From contig NZ_JBHRTR010000035.1 of NCBI RefSeq assembly GCF_042646425.1, positions 1 to 64,000 on the forward strand: a stretch of DNA of 64,000 bases, given 5' to 3'. Of the stretch, positions 34,211-43,690 are shown piece after piece. Under the pieces are notes generated by a model. That model had not been told where the DNA came from, did no database searches, and saw nothing but the letters and a program-made list of their open reading frames with translations. A program made the translations under genes and the position numbers. The DNA is from Marinibaculum pumilum. Lineage in GTDB: Bacteria; Pseudomonadota; Alphaproteobacteria; Ferrovibrionales; Ferrovibrionaceae. Every line of letters begins with the position of its first letter. The first letter of the stretch is position 1.

Positions 34211-34601
34211 GCGGTCCGCGCGACAGCGGCGCTGGCGGGACGGGCGCAGGGCGGAAGCCCTTGCGGTCCTGTGGCTGCGCCTGAAAGGCTATCGCGTGCT
34301 GGCCCGCAACTGGCGCCATGCCGGCGGCGAGGTCGACATCATTGCGCGGCGCGGCGGCGTCATTGTGGCGGTGGAGGTGAAGCGGCGCGCCGACGAAAGC
34401 CGGCTGGCGGAGGCCCTGGAGGGGCTGGCCCGCGGCCAGCAGCGCCGCATCGCGCGGGCGGCCATGGCCTTCGTGCAACGGCATGCCGCGCGCGCGTCCG
34501 GCGACCGGGCGGCGGCCGTGCCTGCATTGCGCTTCGACCTTATAGTCGTGCGCGGTTGCCGCCTGCGACACCTGCGGGATGTCTGGCGGCTGGATGATTG
34601 A
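34194..34601 (+). CDS. yraN: UPF0102/YraN endonuclease-like protein
   Basis: 135 aa. GRRAEALAVLWLRLKGYRVLARNWR, GGEVDIIARRGGVIVAVEVKRR (the D..ExK nuclease-like core) and the C-terminal LRFDLIVV are diagnostic for UPF0102. The fold is that of a Holliday-junction-resolvase-like nuclease, but activity is unproven. It overlaps rsmI by 17 bp; rsmI-yraN adjacency is conserved across proteobacteria. Confidence 0.93.
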   Translation, partial: AMTANERSARQRRWRDGRRAEALAVLWLRLKGYRVLARNWRHAGGEVDIIARRGGVIVAVEVKRRADESRLAEALEGLARGQQRRIARAAMAFVQRHAARASGDRAAAVPALRFDLIVVRGCRLRHLRDVWRLDD

Positions 34602-34626
34602 TCCCGCGACCGGAAGGGTGAACACC

Positions 34627-34890
34627 ATGAAGGTCTTACCGGCGATTTCCCCGGCGCCGCGTGCCGGCGCAAGGCCGCCCCTGCTCGCCGCCGTCTCGGC
34701 GGCGGCCCTGCTGCTGAGCGCTGCTGCCTGTTCCCCGGTGGGCACCGTTGTCAGCGGCGTGACCTCCGGTGCCGCGGCGGCGGTGGAAGGTGCCGCCAAT
34801 ATCGGCGCCGCCACGGTGCGGGGGGTCGGCAATGTCGGCAGTTCGGCGGTGGATGCGGTCAGCGGCTCCGACGACGACGATGACGACTAG
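34627..34890 (+). CDS. Small alanine/glycine-rich lipoprotein with poly-Asp tail
   Basis: 87 aa with a good GGAAGGG ribosome site. Signal peptide and lipobox LLLSAAAC (Cys near residue 35). The mature part is only about 52 residues: SPVGTVVSGVTSGAAAAVEG, then Gly/Val/Ala repeats and an end of consecutive aspartates (SGSDDDDDD). The mature start CSPVGTVV closely mirrors CTPVGTAI of the BON lipoprotein encoded next, as if the two share an export or sorting signature. The 3' end overlaps that gene by 11 bp. Function unknown. Confidence 0.65.
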   Translation: MKVLPAISPAPRAGARPPLLAAVSAAALLLSAAACSPVGTVVSGVTSGAAAAVEGAANIGAATVRGVGNVGSSAVDAVSGSDDDDDD

Positions 34891-35527
34891 GCGCCCAGCG
34901 CGGCACCGGCTTGCCTTGTCCAGACTGCTCCTGTCCAGACTGTTCCTGTGCGTGACGATCCTGGCACTGCCGGTGCTCTCGGGCTGCACGCCCGTGGGCA
35001 CGGCGATCGGCGCCGCCTCCTCGGTCGGCGTCGCCGCGGTGCAGGAGCGCAGCCTGGCAGATGCCGCCACCGACACCCGGATCAGGCTGGACCTGAACGA
35101 CATCTTCCTCAGCCGCGACCTGGCCCTGTTCAGCGCCGTCGGTTTCGCGGTGGTGGAGGGGCGGGTGCTGCTGGTCGGCAATGTGGCCCGGCCGGAGGAT
35201 CGCGACTATGCCGCCCGCGAGGTCTGGGCGGTCAACGGCGTACGGGAGGTGATCAACGAGTTGAAGGTGGGCCCGGCACCCGGCCTGTCGCAGATCGCCG
35301 ACGACCGCTGGGCCGCCACCAGCCTGAGCGCCAAGCTGCTGGGCGATGCGGCGATCGCGGACGTGAACTACTGGGTGCTGGTCAATGACGGCACGGTGTA
35401 TCTGCTGGGTGTCGCCCTGTCGGAGGGCGAGGCGGAGCGGGTGGTGGACCATGCCCGGGAAGTGCCCGGCGTGCGATCCGTCGTCAGCCACGTGATCTTG
35501 AAATCGGACCCGCGGCGCGCAAGCTGA
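34880..35527 (+). CDS. Dual-BON-domain lipoprotein (DolP/YraP-like)
   Basis: 215 aa from ATG at 34880. Signal with lipobox LPVLSGC, then CTPVGTAIGAASSVGVAAVQERS and two BON domains (about residues 60-130: VEGRVLLVGNVARPEDRDYAAREVWAVNGVREVINEL; about 135-210: VNDGTVYLLGVALSEGEAERVVDHAREVPGVRSVVSHV). In E. coli DolP (YraP) is encoded in the same rsmI-lpoA-yraN neighbourhood and supports outer-membrane integrity. Expected at the outer membrane's inner face. Overlaps the small lipoprotein gene by 11 bp. Confidence 0.88.
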   Translation: MTTRRPARHRLALSRLLLSRLFLCVTILALPVLSGCTPVGTAIGAASSVGVAAVQERSLADAATDTRIRLDLNDIFLSRDLALFSAVGFAVVEGRVLLVGNVARPEDRDYAAREVWAVNGVREVINELKVGPAPGLSQIADDRWAATSLSAKLLGDAAIADVNYWVLVNDGTVYLLGVALSEGEAERVVDHAREVPGVRSVVSHVILKSDPRRAS

Positions 35528-35654
35528 ATGGGAGCGGGGTCGGTCGGGATCGCGGGTTGCGCCGTTGCAGCACCGGCAAGGGATGGCGGCTTGGAGGCAT
35601 CGGACTTGGTGGCGGATGGCGTATCGGCAGGGGGCTTGGAGGGTCGGATCCCCG

Positions 35655-36473
35655 ATGGAACCTGAAGAAGCGCTGGCTGCGCTGCAGAAGATGGGCGAGG
35701 GGCCCGATGACGGGATCGAGCTCATCGAGGCTGCCCTGCTGCTTGCCGCCCGAGATCGTCCCCATGTCGCGCTGGACCGCTATCGCGCCTATATCGACGA
35801 GATCACCGGCCTGCTGAAGCAGCGTCTCGACACCGGCGACGAGGAACCGGTCACCGCACTGATCCGGACCCTGGCCGACGACCATGGCTATCGCGGCGAC
35901 CAGCGCAACTACGACGATCCGCAGAATGCCAACATGATCCGGGTGATCGACCGGCGGCGCGGCCTGCCTGTGGCGCTGGGGATCCTCTATATCGGCGTGG
36001 CGCGGCGTGCCGGCCTGCCGGCGTCAGGGCTGAACTTCCCCTCGCATTTCCTGATCTCGGTCGACAGCGCGGGCACCCGCCATGTGCTCGACCCGTTCTA
36101 TCACGGGCGGCGGCTGGAGGCAGGGCAGATGCGCGACATCGTGCGCAAGGTCGCGCAGGTGCCGGACCTGCTGCCGGAATTCTATGCCCCGGTGGAAGAC
36201 CGGGCGGTGCTGCTGCGGCTGCAGAACAACGTGAAGATCCGGGCGGTCCAGAACGGCCAGATGAAGCGCGCCGCGCAGGTGCTGGAGGCGATGGTGGCGC
36301 TGGCGCCGAGCCATGGCGAAAGCTGGCGCGAACTGGGGCTGCTGCGCGCGCAGGCGGGCGAACTGCGCGGCGGGGTGGAGGCCCTGGAACGGTCCCTGGC
36401 GCTGCCGGGCGACGAGGTCGAGCGCCACCGCACGGCGATCCTGCTGCAGCAATTGCGCAGCAGCATGAACTGA
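35655..36473 (+). CDS. SirB1/transglutaminase-like TPR protein
   Basis: 272 aa from ATG at 35655, after GGAGGG. N-terminal transglutaminase-like SirB1 domain: YDDPQNANMIRVIDRRRGLPVALGILYIGVARRAGL and GLNFPSHFLI, followed by VLDPFYHGRRL. The family Cys is not seen at the usual place (LPVALGILY), so this is likely a non-catalytic member. C-terminal TPR-like helices include LEAMVALAPSHGESWRELGLL. Function unknown; often beside gshB-like or chorismate genes in proteobacteria. Confidence 0.85.
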   Translation: MEPEEALAALQKMGEGPDDGIELIEAALLLAARDRPHVALDRYRAYIDEITGLLKQRLDTGDEEPVTALIRTLADDHGYRGDQRNYDDPQNANMIRVIDRRRGLPVALGILYIGVARRAGLPASGLNFPSHFLISVDSAGTRHVLDPFYHGRRLEAGQMRDIVRKVAQVPDLLPEFYAPVEDRAVLLRLQNNVKIRAVQNGQMKRAAQVLEAMVALAPSHGESWRELGLLRAQAGELRGGVEALERSLALPGDEVERHRTAILLQQLRSSMN

Positions 36474-36529
36474 CCCTAAAGTCCGCGCCGCCCGGGACCG
36501 CCTCGCCCGGGATATGGGGGAGTAACGAG

Positions 36530-37504
36530 ATGGGCCTTGCCGTCGCGATCCAGATGGATCCGATCGAGGGGATCGACATCGATGCCGATTCCACCTTCGT
36601 CCTGGCGCTGGAAGCCCAGAACCGCGGCCACCGGCTGTGGCACTACCTGCCCCGCGACCTCTCCTTCCGGCGCGATCCCGGTTCGCCGGCGGGCCTGGTG
36701 CAGGCCCGTGCCCGTCCGCTTGAGGTGCGCCGCGAGAAGGGCCGCCATTTCTCCCTCGGGCCGGCTGAACTTCTGGACCTGGCGACGATGGACGTGGTGC
36801 TGCTGCGCCAGGACCCGCCGTTCGACATGGCCTATATCACCACCACCCACGTCCTGGAGCATATCCACCCCCGCACCCTGGTGGTGAACGACCCCGCGTC
36901 GGTGCGCAATGCGCCGGAGAAGCTGTTCGTCACCCAGTTCCCGGGGCTGATGCCGCCGACCCTGATCAGCGCCGATCCGGCGGCGATCCGGGAGTTCCGG
37001 GCCGAGCATCGCGACATCATCGTCAAGCCGCTGTACGGCAATGGTGGCGCGGGCGTGTTCCACCTGCGGCCGGAGGACGAGAATCTCGGCGCGTTGCTGG
37101 AAATGTTCACCGAGCGCGGCCGCGAGCCGGTGATCGTGCAGCGCTACCTGCCGGAGGTGCGCCAGGGCGACAAGCGGATCATCCTGGTGGAGGGCGAGCC
37201 GGTCGGCGCGATCAACCGCGTGCCGGCGGAGGGCGAGGCCCGCTCCAACATGCATGTCGGCGGCAAGCCGCTGCGTGCGGAACTCACCGCGCGCGAGCGA
37301 GAGATCTGCACCGCGATCGGACCCACCCTGCGCGAGGCCGGGCTGACCTTCGTCGGCATCGACGTGATCGGCGACTGGCTGACGGAGATCAACGTGACCT
37401 CGCCCACCGGCCTGCAGGAGGTCAACCGCTACGACGGCGTGGTGCTGGAGGCCCGCATCTGGGACGCGATCGAGGCGCGTCGCGCCGCCCAGGCGGCGGC
37501 CTGA
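36530..37504 (+). CDS. gshB: GshB, glutathione synthetase
   Basis: 324 aa, ATP-grasp enzyme. MDPIEGIDIDADSTF at the start, MRQDPPFDM-like block VLLRQDPPFDMAYITTTHVLE, DIIVKPLYGNGGAGVF (ATP-grasp loop) and TFVGIDVIGDWLTEINVTSPTG at the metal site. It adds glycine to gamma-glutamylcysteine. Start preceded by GGGGGAG. Converges on usg. Confidence 0.96.
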   Translation: MGLAVAIQMDPIEGIDIDADSTFVLALEAQNRGHRLWHYLPRDLSFRRDPGSPAGLVQARARPLEVRREKGRHFSLGPAELLDLATMDVVLLRQDPPFDMAYITTTHVLEHIHPRTLVVNDPASVRNAPEKLFVTQFPGLMPPTLISADPAAIREFRAEHRDIIVKPLYGNGGAGVFHLRPEDENLGALLEMFTERGREPVIVQRYLPEVRQGDKRIILVEGEPVGAINRVPAEGEARSNMHVGGKPLRAELTAREREICTAIGPTLREAGLTFVGIDVIGDWLTEINVTSPTGLQEVNRYDGVVLEARIWDAIEARRAAQAAA

Positions 37505-37537
37505 AAGGGTAGCCTCCCGCCTTCTGGCGCCCGGCGG

Positions 37538-37885
37538 TCAGTGCAGGGCGACCTGCAGGTCGACGAAGCGCGAGCCCGACGGCCCGACGATGCCGGCATG
37601 GGCGATGCGGACCCGGTTCAGCTTGCCTTCCAGTTCCCGCTGCCAGAAGTCCAGGAACCGGTGCAGCACCGGGAAGCGCGGCGCCATGTCCATGTCTTGC
37701 CAGACATAGGTCTGCAGCAGGGTCGGATGGTCCGGCATGTGGTAGAGGATCTCCGCCGTGGTCAGGCGGTAGCGGGTGATGTCGAGGATGCGGCCATCGT
37801 CGATATTGCCGGCCGCTTCCGGCGCCAGGACGCCACCGTCCTGGCTCTCCAGAAGGCCCGAAGGCCCCTTCCGGTCCATGGTCAT
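37538..37885 (-). CDS. usg: Usg-family protein
   Basis: 115 aa from ATG at 37885, which has GGAGG nine bases upstream. DITRYRLTTAEILYHMPDHPTLLQTYVWQD and FPVLHRFLDFWQRELEGKL are the hallmarks of the alphaproteobacterial Usg family (TIGR/PF06233-like, name from an open frame near trp genes). The N-terminal part (GPSGLLESQDGGVLAPE) is variable. Function unknown. Reads away from groES; the two share a 312-bp control region. Confidence 0.8.
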   Translation of the reverse strand: MTMDRKGPSGLLESQDGGVLAPEAAGNIDDGRILDITRYRLTTAEILYHMPDHPTLLQTYVWQDMDMAPRFPVLHRFLDFWQRELEGKLNRVRIAHAGIVGPSGSRFVDLQVALH

Positions 37886-37978
37886 GCGCCAATGCCTCCA
37901 CTTTGTTCTTGTCGATCGGCAAGTTTCGCGGCCGCGCGACGACAAGGTCAAGCCGAAAACATCAGTCATATCAATGTG

Positions 37979-38005
37979 TTAGCACTCATCACGAAAGAGT
38001 GCTGC
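37979..38005. promoter_or_regulatory. CIRCE operator 1 (HrcA site) upstream of groES
   Basis: TTAGCACTC-N9-GAGTGCTGC. Seven of nine positions in the right arm match the CIRCE consensus TTAGCACTC-N9-GAGTGCTAA and the left arm is perfect. It lies just upstream of the -35 hexamer. The repressor HrcA is encoded at 27844-28890. Confidence 0.95.
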
Positions 38006-38011
38006 CAAGCC

Positions 38012-38040
38012 TTGACAGGGTCTGCCTGATTTCCTACGTG
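38012..38040 (+). promoter_or_regulatory. Housekeeping-type promoter of groESL
   Basis: TTGACA (38012-38017) with a 17-bp spacer to TACGTG (38035-38040), or 16 bp to CTACGT. It sits between the two CIRCE operators, so HrcA bound at either site would block RNA polymerase. Confidence 0.75.
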
Positions 38041-38041
38041 T

Positions 38042-38068
38042 CTGGCACTCGCCGGCGGGGAGTGCTAG
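38042..38068. promoter_or_regulatory. CIRCE operator 2 overlapping the groESL start region
   Basis: CTGGCACTC-N9-GAGTGCTAG: a perfect GCACTC/GAGTGC core with the consensus 9-bp spacer. It begins 2 bp after the -10 and should cover the transcription start. The 128 bp from here to groES is the leader. The remainder of the 312-bp usg-groES spacer shows nothing else I can name. Confidence 0.93.
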
Positions 38069-38197
38069 CAGTCCTTGCCGGGGCGGGAAATCAAGCAATT
38101 TCGATGCAGTTGGCGGCGTCCGGACCGGGTCCGGATCTCCTCAGGGGAAGGAAGCGCCCGCGGCGCCGCGCACCTGCAGCTACCGAGGAGAGGCAGC

Positions 38198-38521
38198 ATG
38201 AAGTTTCGGCCCCTGCACGACCGCGTCCTGGTGCGGCGCCTGGACAGCGAGGCGAAGACCGCGGGCGGGATCATCATCCCCGACACCGCCAAGGAGAAGC
38301 CCCAGGAGGGCGAGATCCTGGCCGTCGGCGCGGGTGCGCGCGACGAGGCCGGCAAGCTGGTGCCGCTCGACGTGAAGGTGGGCGACACCGTGCTGTTCGG
38401 CAAGTGGTCCGGCACCGAGGTCAAGATCAACGGCGAAGACCTTCTGATCATGAAGGAAAGCGACATCATGGGCGTGATCGAGGGGACCGCCGCCCCGAAG
38501 TCGAAGAAGAAGGCCGCCTGA
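38198..38521 (+). CDS. groES: GroES, Hsp10 co-chaperonin
   Basis: 107 aa, slightly longer than the usual 95 because of a Lys/Ala tail. FRPLHDRVLVRRLDSEAKTAGGIIIP holds the mobile loop, then VKVGDTVLFGKWSGTEVKI. Forms the heptameric lid of GroEL. GAGGAGAGG ribosome site. Controlled by two CIRCE operators. Confidence 0.98.
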   Translation: MKFRPLHDRVLVRRLDSEAKTAGGIIIPDTAKEKPQEGEILAVGAGARDEAGKLVPLDVKVGDTVLFGKWSGTEVKINGEDLLIMKESDIMGVIEGTAAPKSKKKAA

Positions 38522-38693
38522 TCCGGCGCAGCCGCTCTTGAGCCCTCCGGTGGCGACGGCTGTGCGGGGACCGGTCCGGTCCCGTCCGCTTCAGCCGCAC
38601 CGGGATCCCTCTCCGCCAGTCGCGCCCGGCGCGACGTGCCTTCGGTGCGTCGGCCACGGGACGGCTGCGGACCTGACAGGAGACTGAAAGACA

Positions 38694-40355
<1,662 letters not shown>

Positions 40356-40388
40356 GCTGCCGGCCTCTCCATAGAGCCGAAATCGGGG

Positions 40389-40420
40389 AAGGGCCGCCGG
40401 GCAACCGGCGGCCCTTCTTC
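40389..40420 (+). terminator. Rho-independent terminator of groESL
   Basis: AAGGGCCGCCGG / CCGGCGGCCCTT arms (12 bp, 40389-40400 and 40405-40416) around a GCAA tetraloop, followed by pyrimidine-rich TTCTTCC-type sequence. 34 bp after the groEL stop. Confidence 0.9.
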
Positions 40421-40453
40421 CGTTCCGGCCCTCTTCTTCCGTTCCGGGCCGCC

Positions 40454-41953
40454 CTATTCCGCGCCGCCCTCCGCGCGCATCTGCCAGATCTGCTCGTAGG
40501 CGCGCTCCAGGCAATGGGCGGTCAGGCGCATGTCGACGAGCCGGGCCTCCCGGATCGCCGCGGGCAAACGGGAACGATAGGCACGCAGCCGCGCCGGATC
40601 CGCCGCCAGTGCGACGGCGGCCTCCACATACGCCTCCGGGGTGGCGGCAACCAGTTCGGTCAGGCCGGCGGTTCGCAGGATGCTGCTGCCCAGCCGGCCG
40701 GGCAGCCGGTCGCCGGCCAGGGTGATCACCGGGACCCCCTGGCGCAAGGTCTGCAGGCAGGAGAAGTTGCTGCTGAACGGGATGGCGTCGAGCGCCAGGT
40801 CGACCCCGTTCATTGCGGTGGGGAAATCGGTGTCCCGCCGCACCGTCAGGCTGTAGCGCTCCGGCCCGATGCCGTGCGCGGCGAAGCCGTCGCGGATCTT
40901 GCTCTCGACCAGGTCGGACAGGAAGGGCGTGTTGTAGGCGAACACCGCCTGCGGCAGCCGGTGCAGGATGCGCGACCAGAGCGCCAGGGTCGCCTCGCTG
41001 ATCTTGTAGGCGGATGCCGGGCTGCCGATCGTCAGGCGGGCATTGGTCAGGATCGGCGGCGGTACGGGCGGAGGCGGCTGCGTCATCTCCACGACCGCGC
41101 AGACGGATTGCGGCAGGGCCAGCAGGCGCGCGGCGCCGGGCTCGATGAAATCGCCTGGAGCGAACAATTCGGCATCGCCGATGACCCAGTCCAGAAGCGG
41201 CCCGTATTGCGGGATCAGCTTGTTGCTCCAGCCGACCTGGATGCGCGCGGGCCGGTAGGCCAGGATGCCATTGCGCTGGGCGTCGCCGGTGCCGCCCAGG
41301 TCGACCAGGATGTCCAGGTCGTCCTGCCGGATCAGGTGCGCGGCCGCGCTGTCGCTCATGCCGTGCAGGTCGCGGAAGGTGCCGAACTTCGGCACCACGG
41401 TGCCGCGCCCCAGCGGCCGTGCGCCGCTGGAATAGGCGAAGCTCTCCAGCCGGTCGGGATCATGGTGGCCCAGCGGCTGGTAGTCGGACGGGAAGCCGAA
41501 GGCCGGCGACATGTAGCCCACCCGCAGCCGGCGGTCCGCCGGCCGCGGCCCCTGCGGCGGCAGCGGCGCGCCGCGCATCACCGCTGCCAGGTGCTGCGCC
41601 CATTGCCGGCCGACCGCGGCGACCCCCTCCCGGTTGAGGTAGGACACGAACGGTGCCCAGAAGGTCATCAGGGAATAGGCCTGGTGCCGGGCATGGACCC
41701 CGCGCGACCGGCGGGCCAGGTCCCAGGCCAGGCGGAAGGCGCGTTCGCTGTCATGGGCGTTGTGGGCGATCCGGACGGCGGTATGCAGAAGGCTGTTATG
41801 GTCCGGATGGCGGGCCAGCAGGTCCTGCACAGTCGCCAGGGCCTCGCCGTAACGGCCGGCATTGCCGGCCGCCACTGCCCGCTGCCAGGCCGCCTGCATC
41901 GCCGGCGGCAGGTCCGGATCGCCGACGGCGTCTCCTGGCGGGTTCTCCGCCAA
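40454..41953 (-). CDS. GT41 (SPINDLY/O-GlcNAc transferase-like) glycosyltransferase, copy 1
   Basis: 499 aa if translation begins at TTG 41953 (GAGGA upstream, 11 bp after the partner gene's stop); no ATG precedes the conserved region. N-terminal about 130 residues look like TPR helices (AVAAGNAGRYGEALATVQDLLARHPDHN). The C-terminal region follows the SPINDLY/OGT catalytic layout: LRVGYMSPAFG, DDLDILVDLGGTG, YRPARIQVGWSNK and LQTLRQGVPVITLAGDRLPGRLGSSIL. The GHT-type catalytic-lobe signature after DLxG is replaced by GTGD, so activity or donor may differ. Possible targets (flagellin or surface proteins) are inference. Paralogous and adjacent to the gene at 41965-43477. Confidence 0.78.
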   Translation of the reverse strand: MAENPPGDAVGDPDLPPAMQAAWQRAVAAGNAGRYGEALATVQDLLARHPDHNSLLHTAVRIAHNAHDSERAFRLAWDLARRSRGVHARHQAYSLMTFWAPFVSYLNREGVAAVGRQWAQHLAAVMRGAPLPPQGPRPADRRLRVGYMSPAFGFPSDYQPLGHHDPDRLESFAYSSGARPLGRGTVVPKFGTFRDLHGMSDSAAAHLIRQDDLDILVDLGGTGDAQRNGILAYRPARIQVGWSNKLIPQYGPLLDWVIGDAELFAPGDFIEPGAARLLALPQSVCAVVEMTQPPPPVPPPILTNARLTIGSPASAYKISEATLALWSRILHRLPQAVFAYNTPFLSDLVESKIRDGFAAHGIGPERYSLTVRRDTDFPTAMNGVDLALDAIPFSSNFSCLQTLRQGVPVITLAGDRLPGRLGSSILRTAGLTELVAATPEAYVEAAVALAADPARLRAYRSRLPAAIREARLVDMRLTAHCLERAYEQIWQMRAEGGAE

Positions 41954-41964
41954 CCTGACGGTCC

Positions 41965-43477
41965 TCAGCTCCCGGCGCCCTGGACGGCGCGGTTCCAGAT
42001 CTCGACCAGCGCTTCCTCCAGGACCCGGGCCAGGGTGGCCGGGTCGGCGATGCCGGCCTGCCGCACGGCGGCCGGAAGCATCGTCCGGTAGCGGGCCAGC
42101 CGCTCCGGATCGGCGCATAGGTCGCAGGCGGCACGGATCGCGGCCTCGCCATTGTCGGGCCAAGGGTCCACCACCAGTTCGTCATGGCCGATCGCCGCCA
42201 GGATGCTGGCACTGCGCCGCCGCGACAGGCGGTCGCCTTGCCAGGCGAGTACCGGCGCGCCGGCGGCGCAGAGGCCCAAGGTGTCGTAGTCGCTGCCGCC
42301 GGACAGGCTGTCGACCACCAGATCCGCCCGGGCGAGGACCGCCTGGCGCGGTTCGCCCGCCGTCAGGGTGATCCGGTGATTGTCGATGCCGGCGGCGGCG
42401 AAGCCGCGCAGGATCCGGTCGGCAGCCAGGTCGCTGGGCCGGCCCGCTGCTACCAGGAACCGTGCGCCGGGCAGGCGGTCCAGCAGCCGCGCCCAAAGGG
42501 CGACGCTGGCGGCATCGATCCGGGCGCCGTCGGGCAGCGCGGCCAGGACGGGATGCGCGGCACCGGCGGCGGCGGNNNNNNNNNNNNNNNNNNNNNNNNN
42601 NNNNNNNNNNNNNNNNNNNNNNNNNNNNNNNNNNNNNNNNNNNNNNNNNNNNNNNNNNNNNNNNNNNNNNNNNNNNNNNNNNNNNNNNNNNNNNNNNNNN
42701 NNNNNNNNNNNNNNNNNNNNNNNCGAACAGCCGTCCACCGCCCAGCAGGATGTCGTGCCCGCTGTCGAAGTCGGGCACGAGGCGGCTGCCCATGCCGATC
42801 TGGAGCCGCGCCGGCCGCAGGACGGTGAGCATGTCGGTTGCCGCCAGGCCTGCCGGGCAGAGGTCGATCAGCAGGTCCAGGTCGTGACGGCGCATCCGAT
42901 CGGCTGCCGCGACACTGCCGGTCTGCGACAGGTCCTCGAAGACGGGGTCCGGCGCCGGCGTGCTGCCGCACCAGAAGGCATGCGCCTGCACGCGGCTGGA
43001 ATCATGCGCGTGCAGCGGCCAGAACCGGCCGTCCGCCGGCAGCTCGGCCAGCAGATAGCCGACCCGCAGCGGCAGCCCCGGGGCGCGAGGGGCCGGGGCC
43101 GGGACCTGCAGGCCCAGGCGCCTGGCCTGCAGGTGGCCGCTCCAGCGCTGCGAAAGGGCACGCAGGTCCAGCACGTCAAGGCCGGTGCAGTAGGGGGCGG
43201 CGGCGATGGAAATCCGCCAGGCCTCGATCCGCTGGCCCCAGTTCGATGCAAAGCGGGTCACCCGGTCGGCCTCGACTTGCGCGGCGGCCATGTCCCCGGC
43301 CGCGAACAGTGCCTTGGCGAGCTGCAGCCGGATGGAATCGTCCTCGGGCGCCGCGGCCAGGGCGTTGCGCAGGCGGTCGATGCCGGCCAGGTAGCCGCCC
43401 CGGTAACCACCTCGGGCGCCGACCGCGTCCTGCAGGGCATCGTCCTGCCCGTGGCTGATTGTCTGGATTTGGTTCAT
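41965..43477 (-). CDS. GT41-like glycosyltransferase, copy 2 (interrupted by assembly gap)
   Basis: About 500 aa. N-terminus (residues 1-95) is TPR-like: LRNALAAAPEDDSIRLQLAKALFAAGDMAAAQVEADR. Then LRVGYLLAELPADGRFWPLHAHD and DLDLLIDLCPAGLAATDM with RPARLQIGMGSRLVPDFDSGHD. After the gap come AHPVLAALPDGARI, RFLVAAGRPSDLAADRILRGF, VLARADLVVDSLSGGSDYDTLGLCAAGAPVLAWQGDRLSRRRSASIL and LPAAVRQAGIADPATLARVLEEA. It is a divergent paralog of the downstream gene (40454-41953) with the same domain order and has also lost the GHT motif. The 148-N gap breaks the frame by one. Confidence 0.7.
42576..42723. other. Assembly gap (148 N) inside GT41-like copy 2
   Basis: Reading frames of the conserved parts before and after do not match (739 bases between frame anchors, 1 modulo 3), so the true gap is a multiple-of-three length, not 148. 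Confidence 0.95.
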
Positions 43478-43485
43478 GCCGGAAT

Positions 43486-43524
43486 CAGGATAGGCGGAAA
43501 GGGACAGGATAGGCGGGAAAGGGA
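43486..43524 (-). repeat. Two-copy 19/20-bp tandem repeat ahead of GT41-like copy 2
   Basis: CAGGATAGGCGGAAAGGGA (43486-43504) and CAGGATAGGCGGGAAAGGGA (43505-43524), differing by one G. On the coding (minus) strand it is a C/T-rich leader 9-47 bp upstream of the ATG. The remaining spacer up to the livF gene, 43525-43690, holds no gene that I recognise. Confidence 0.8.
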
Positions 43525-43690
43525 CAGGGCATCACCAGTGCGTCGGGCGCGATGGATCTGCCCGGGCCCTGTATAGGGCGCGCGGCGCCGGCGCGAAAGG
43601 GCGATGCCGCGGCTGTGGTATCGCTGGCGGATGACGGCGTCGGGTGCGAGCCGATGCCCGGGCCGGGGTCCGGTCAGGCAGGACTGGGTG

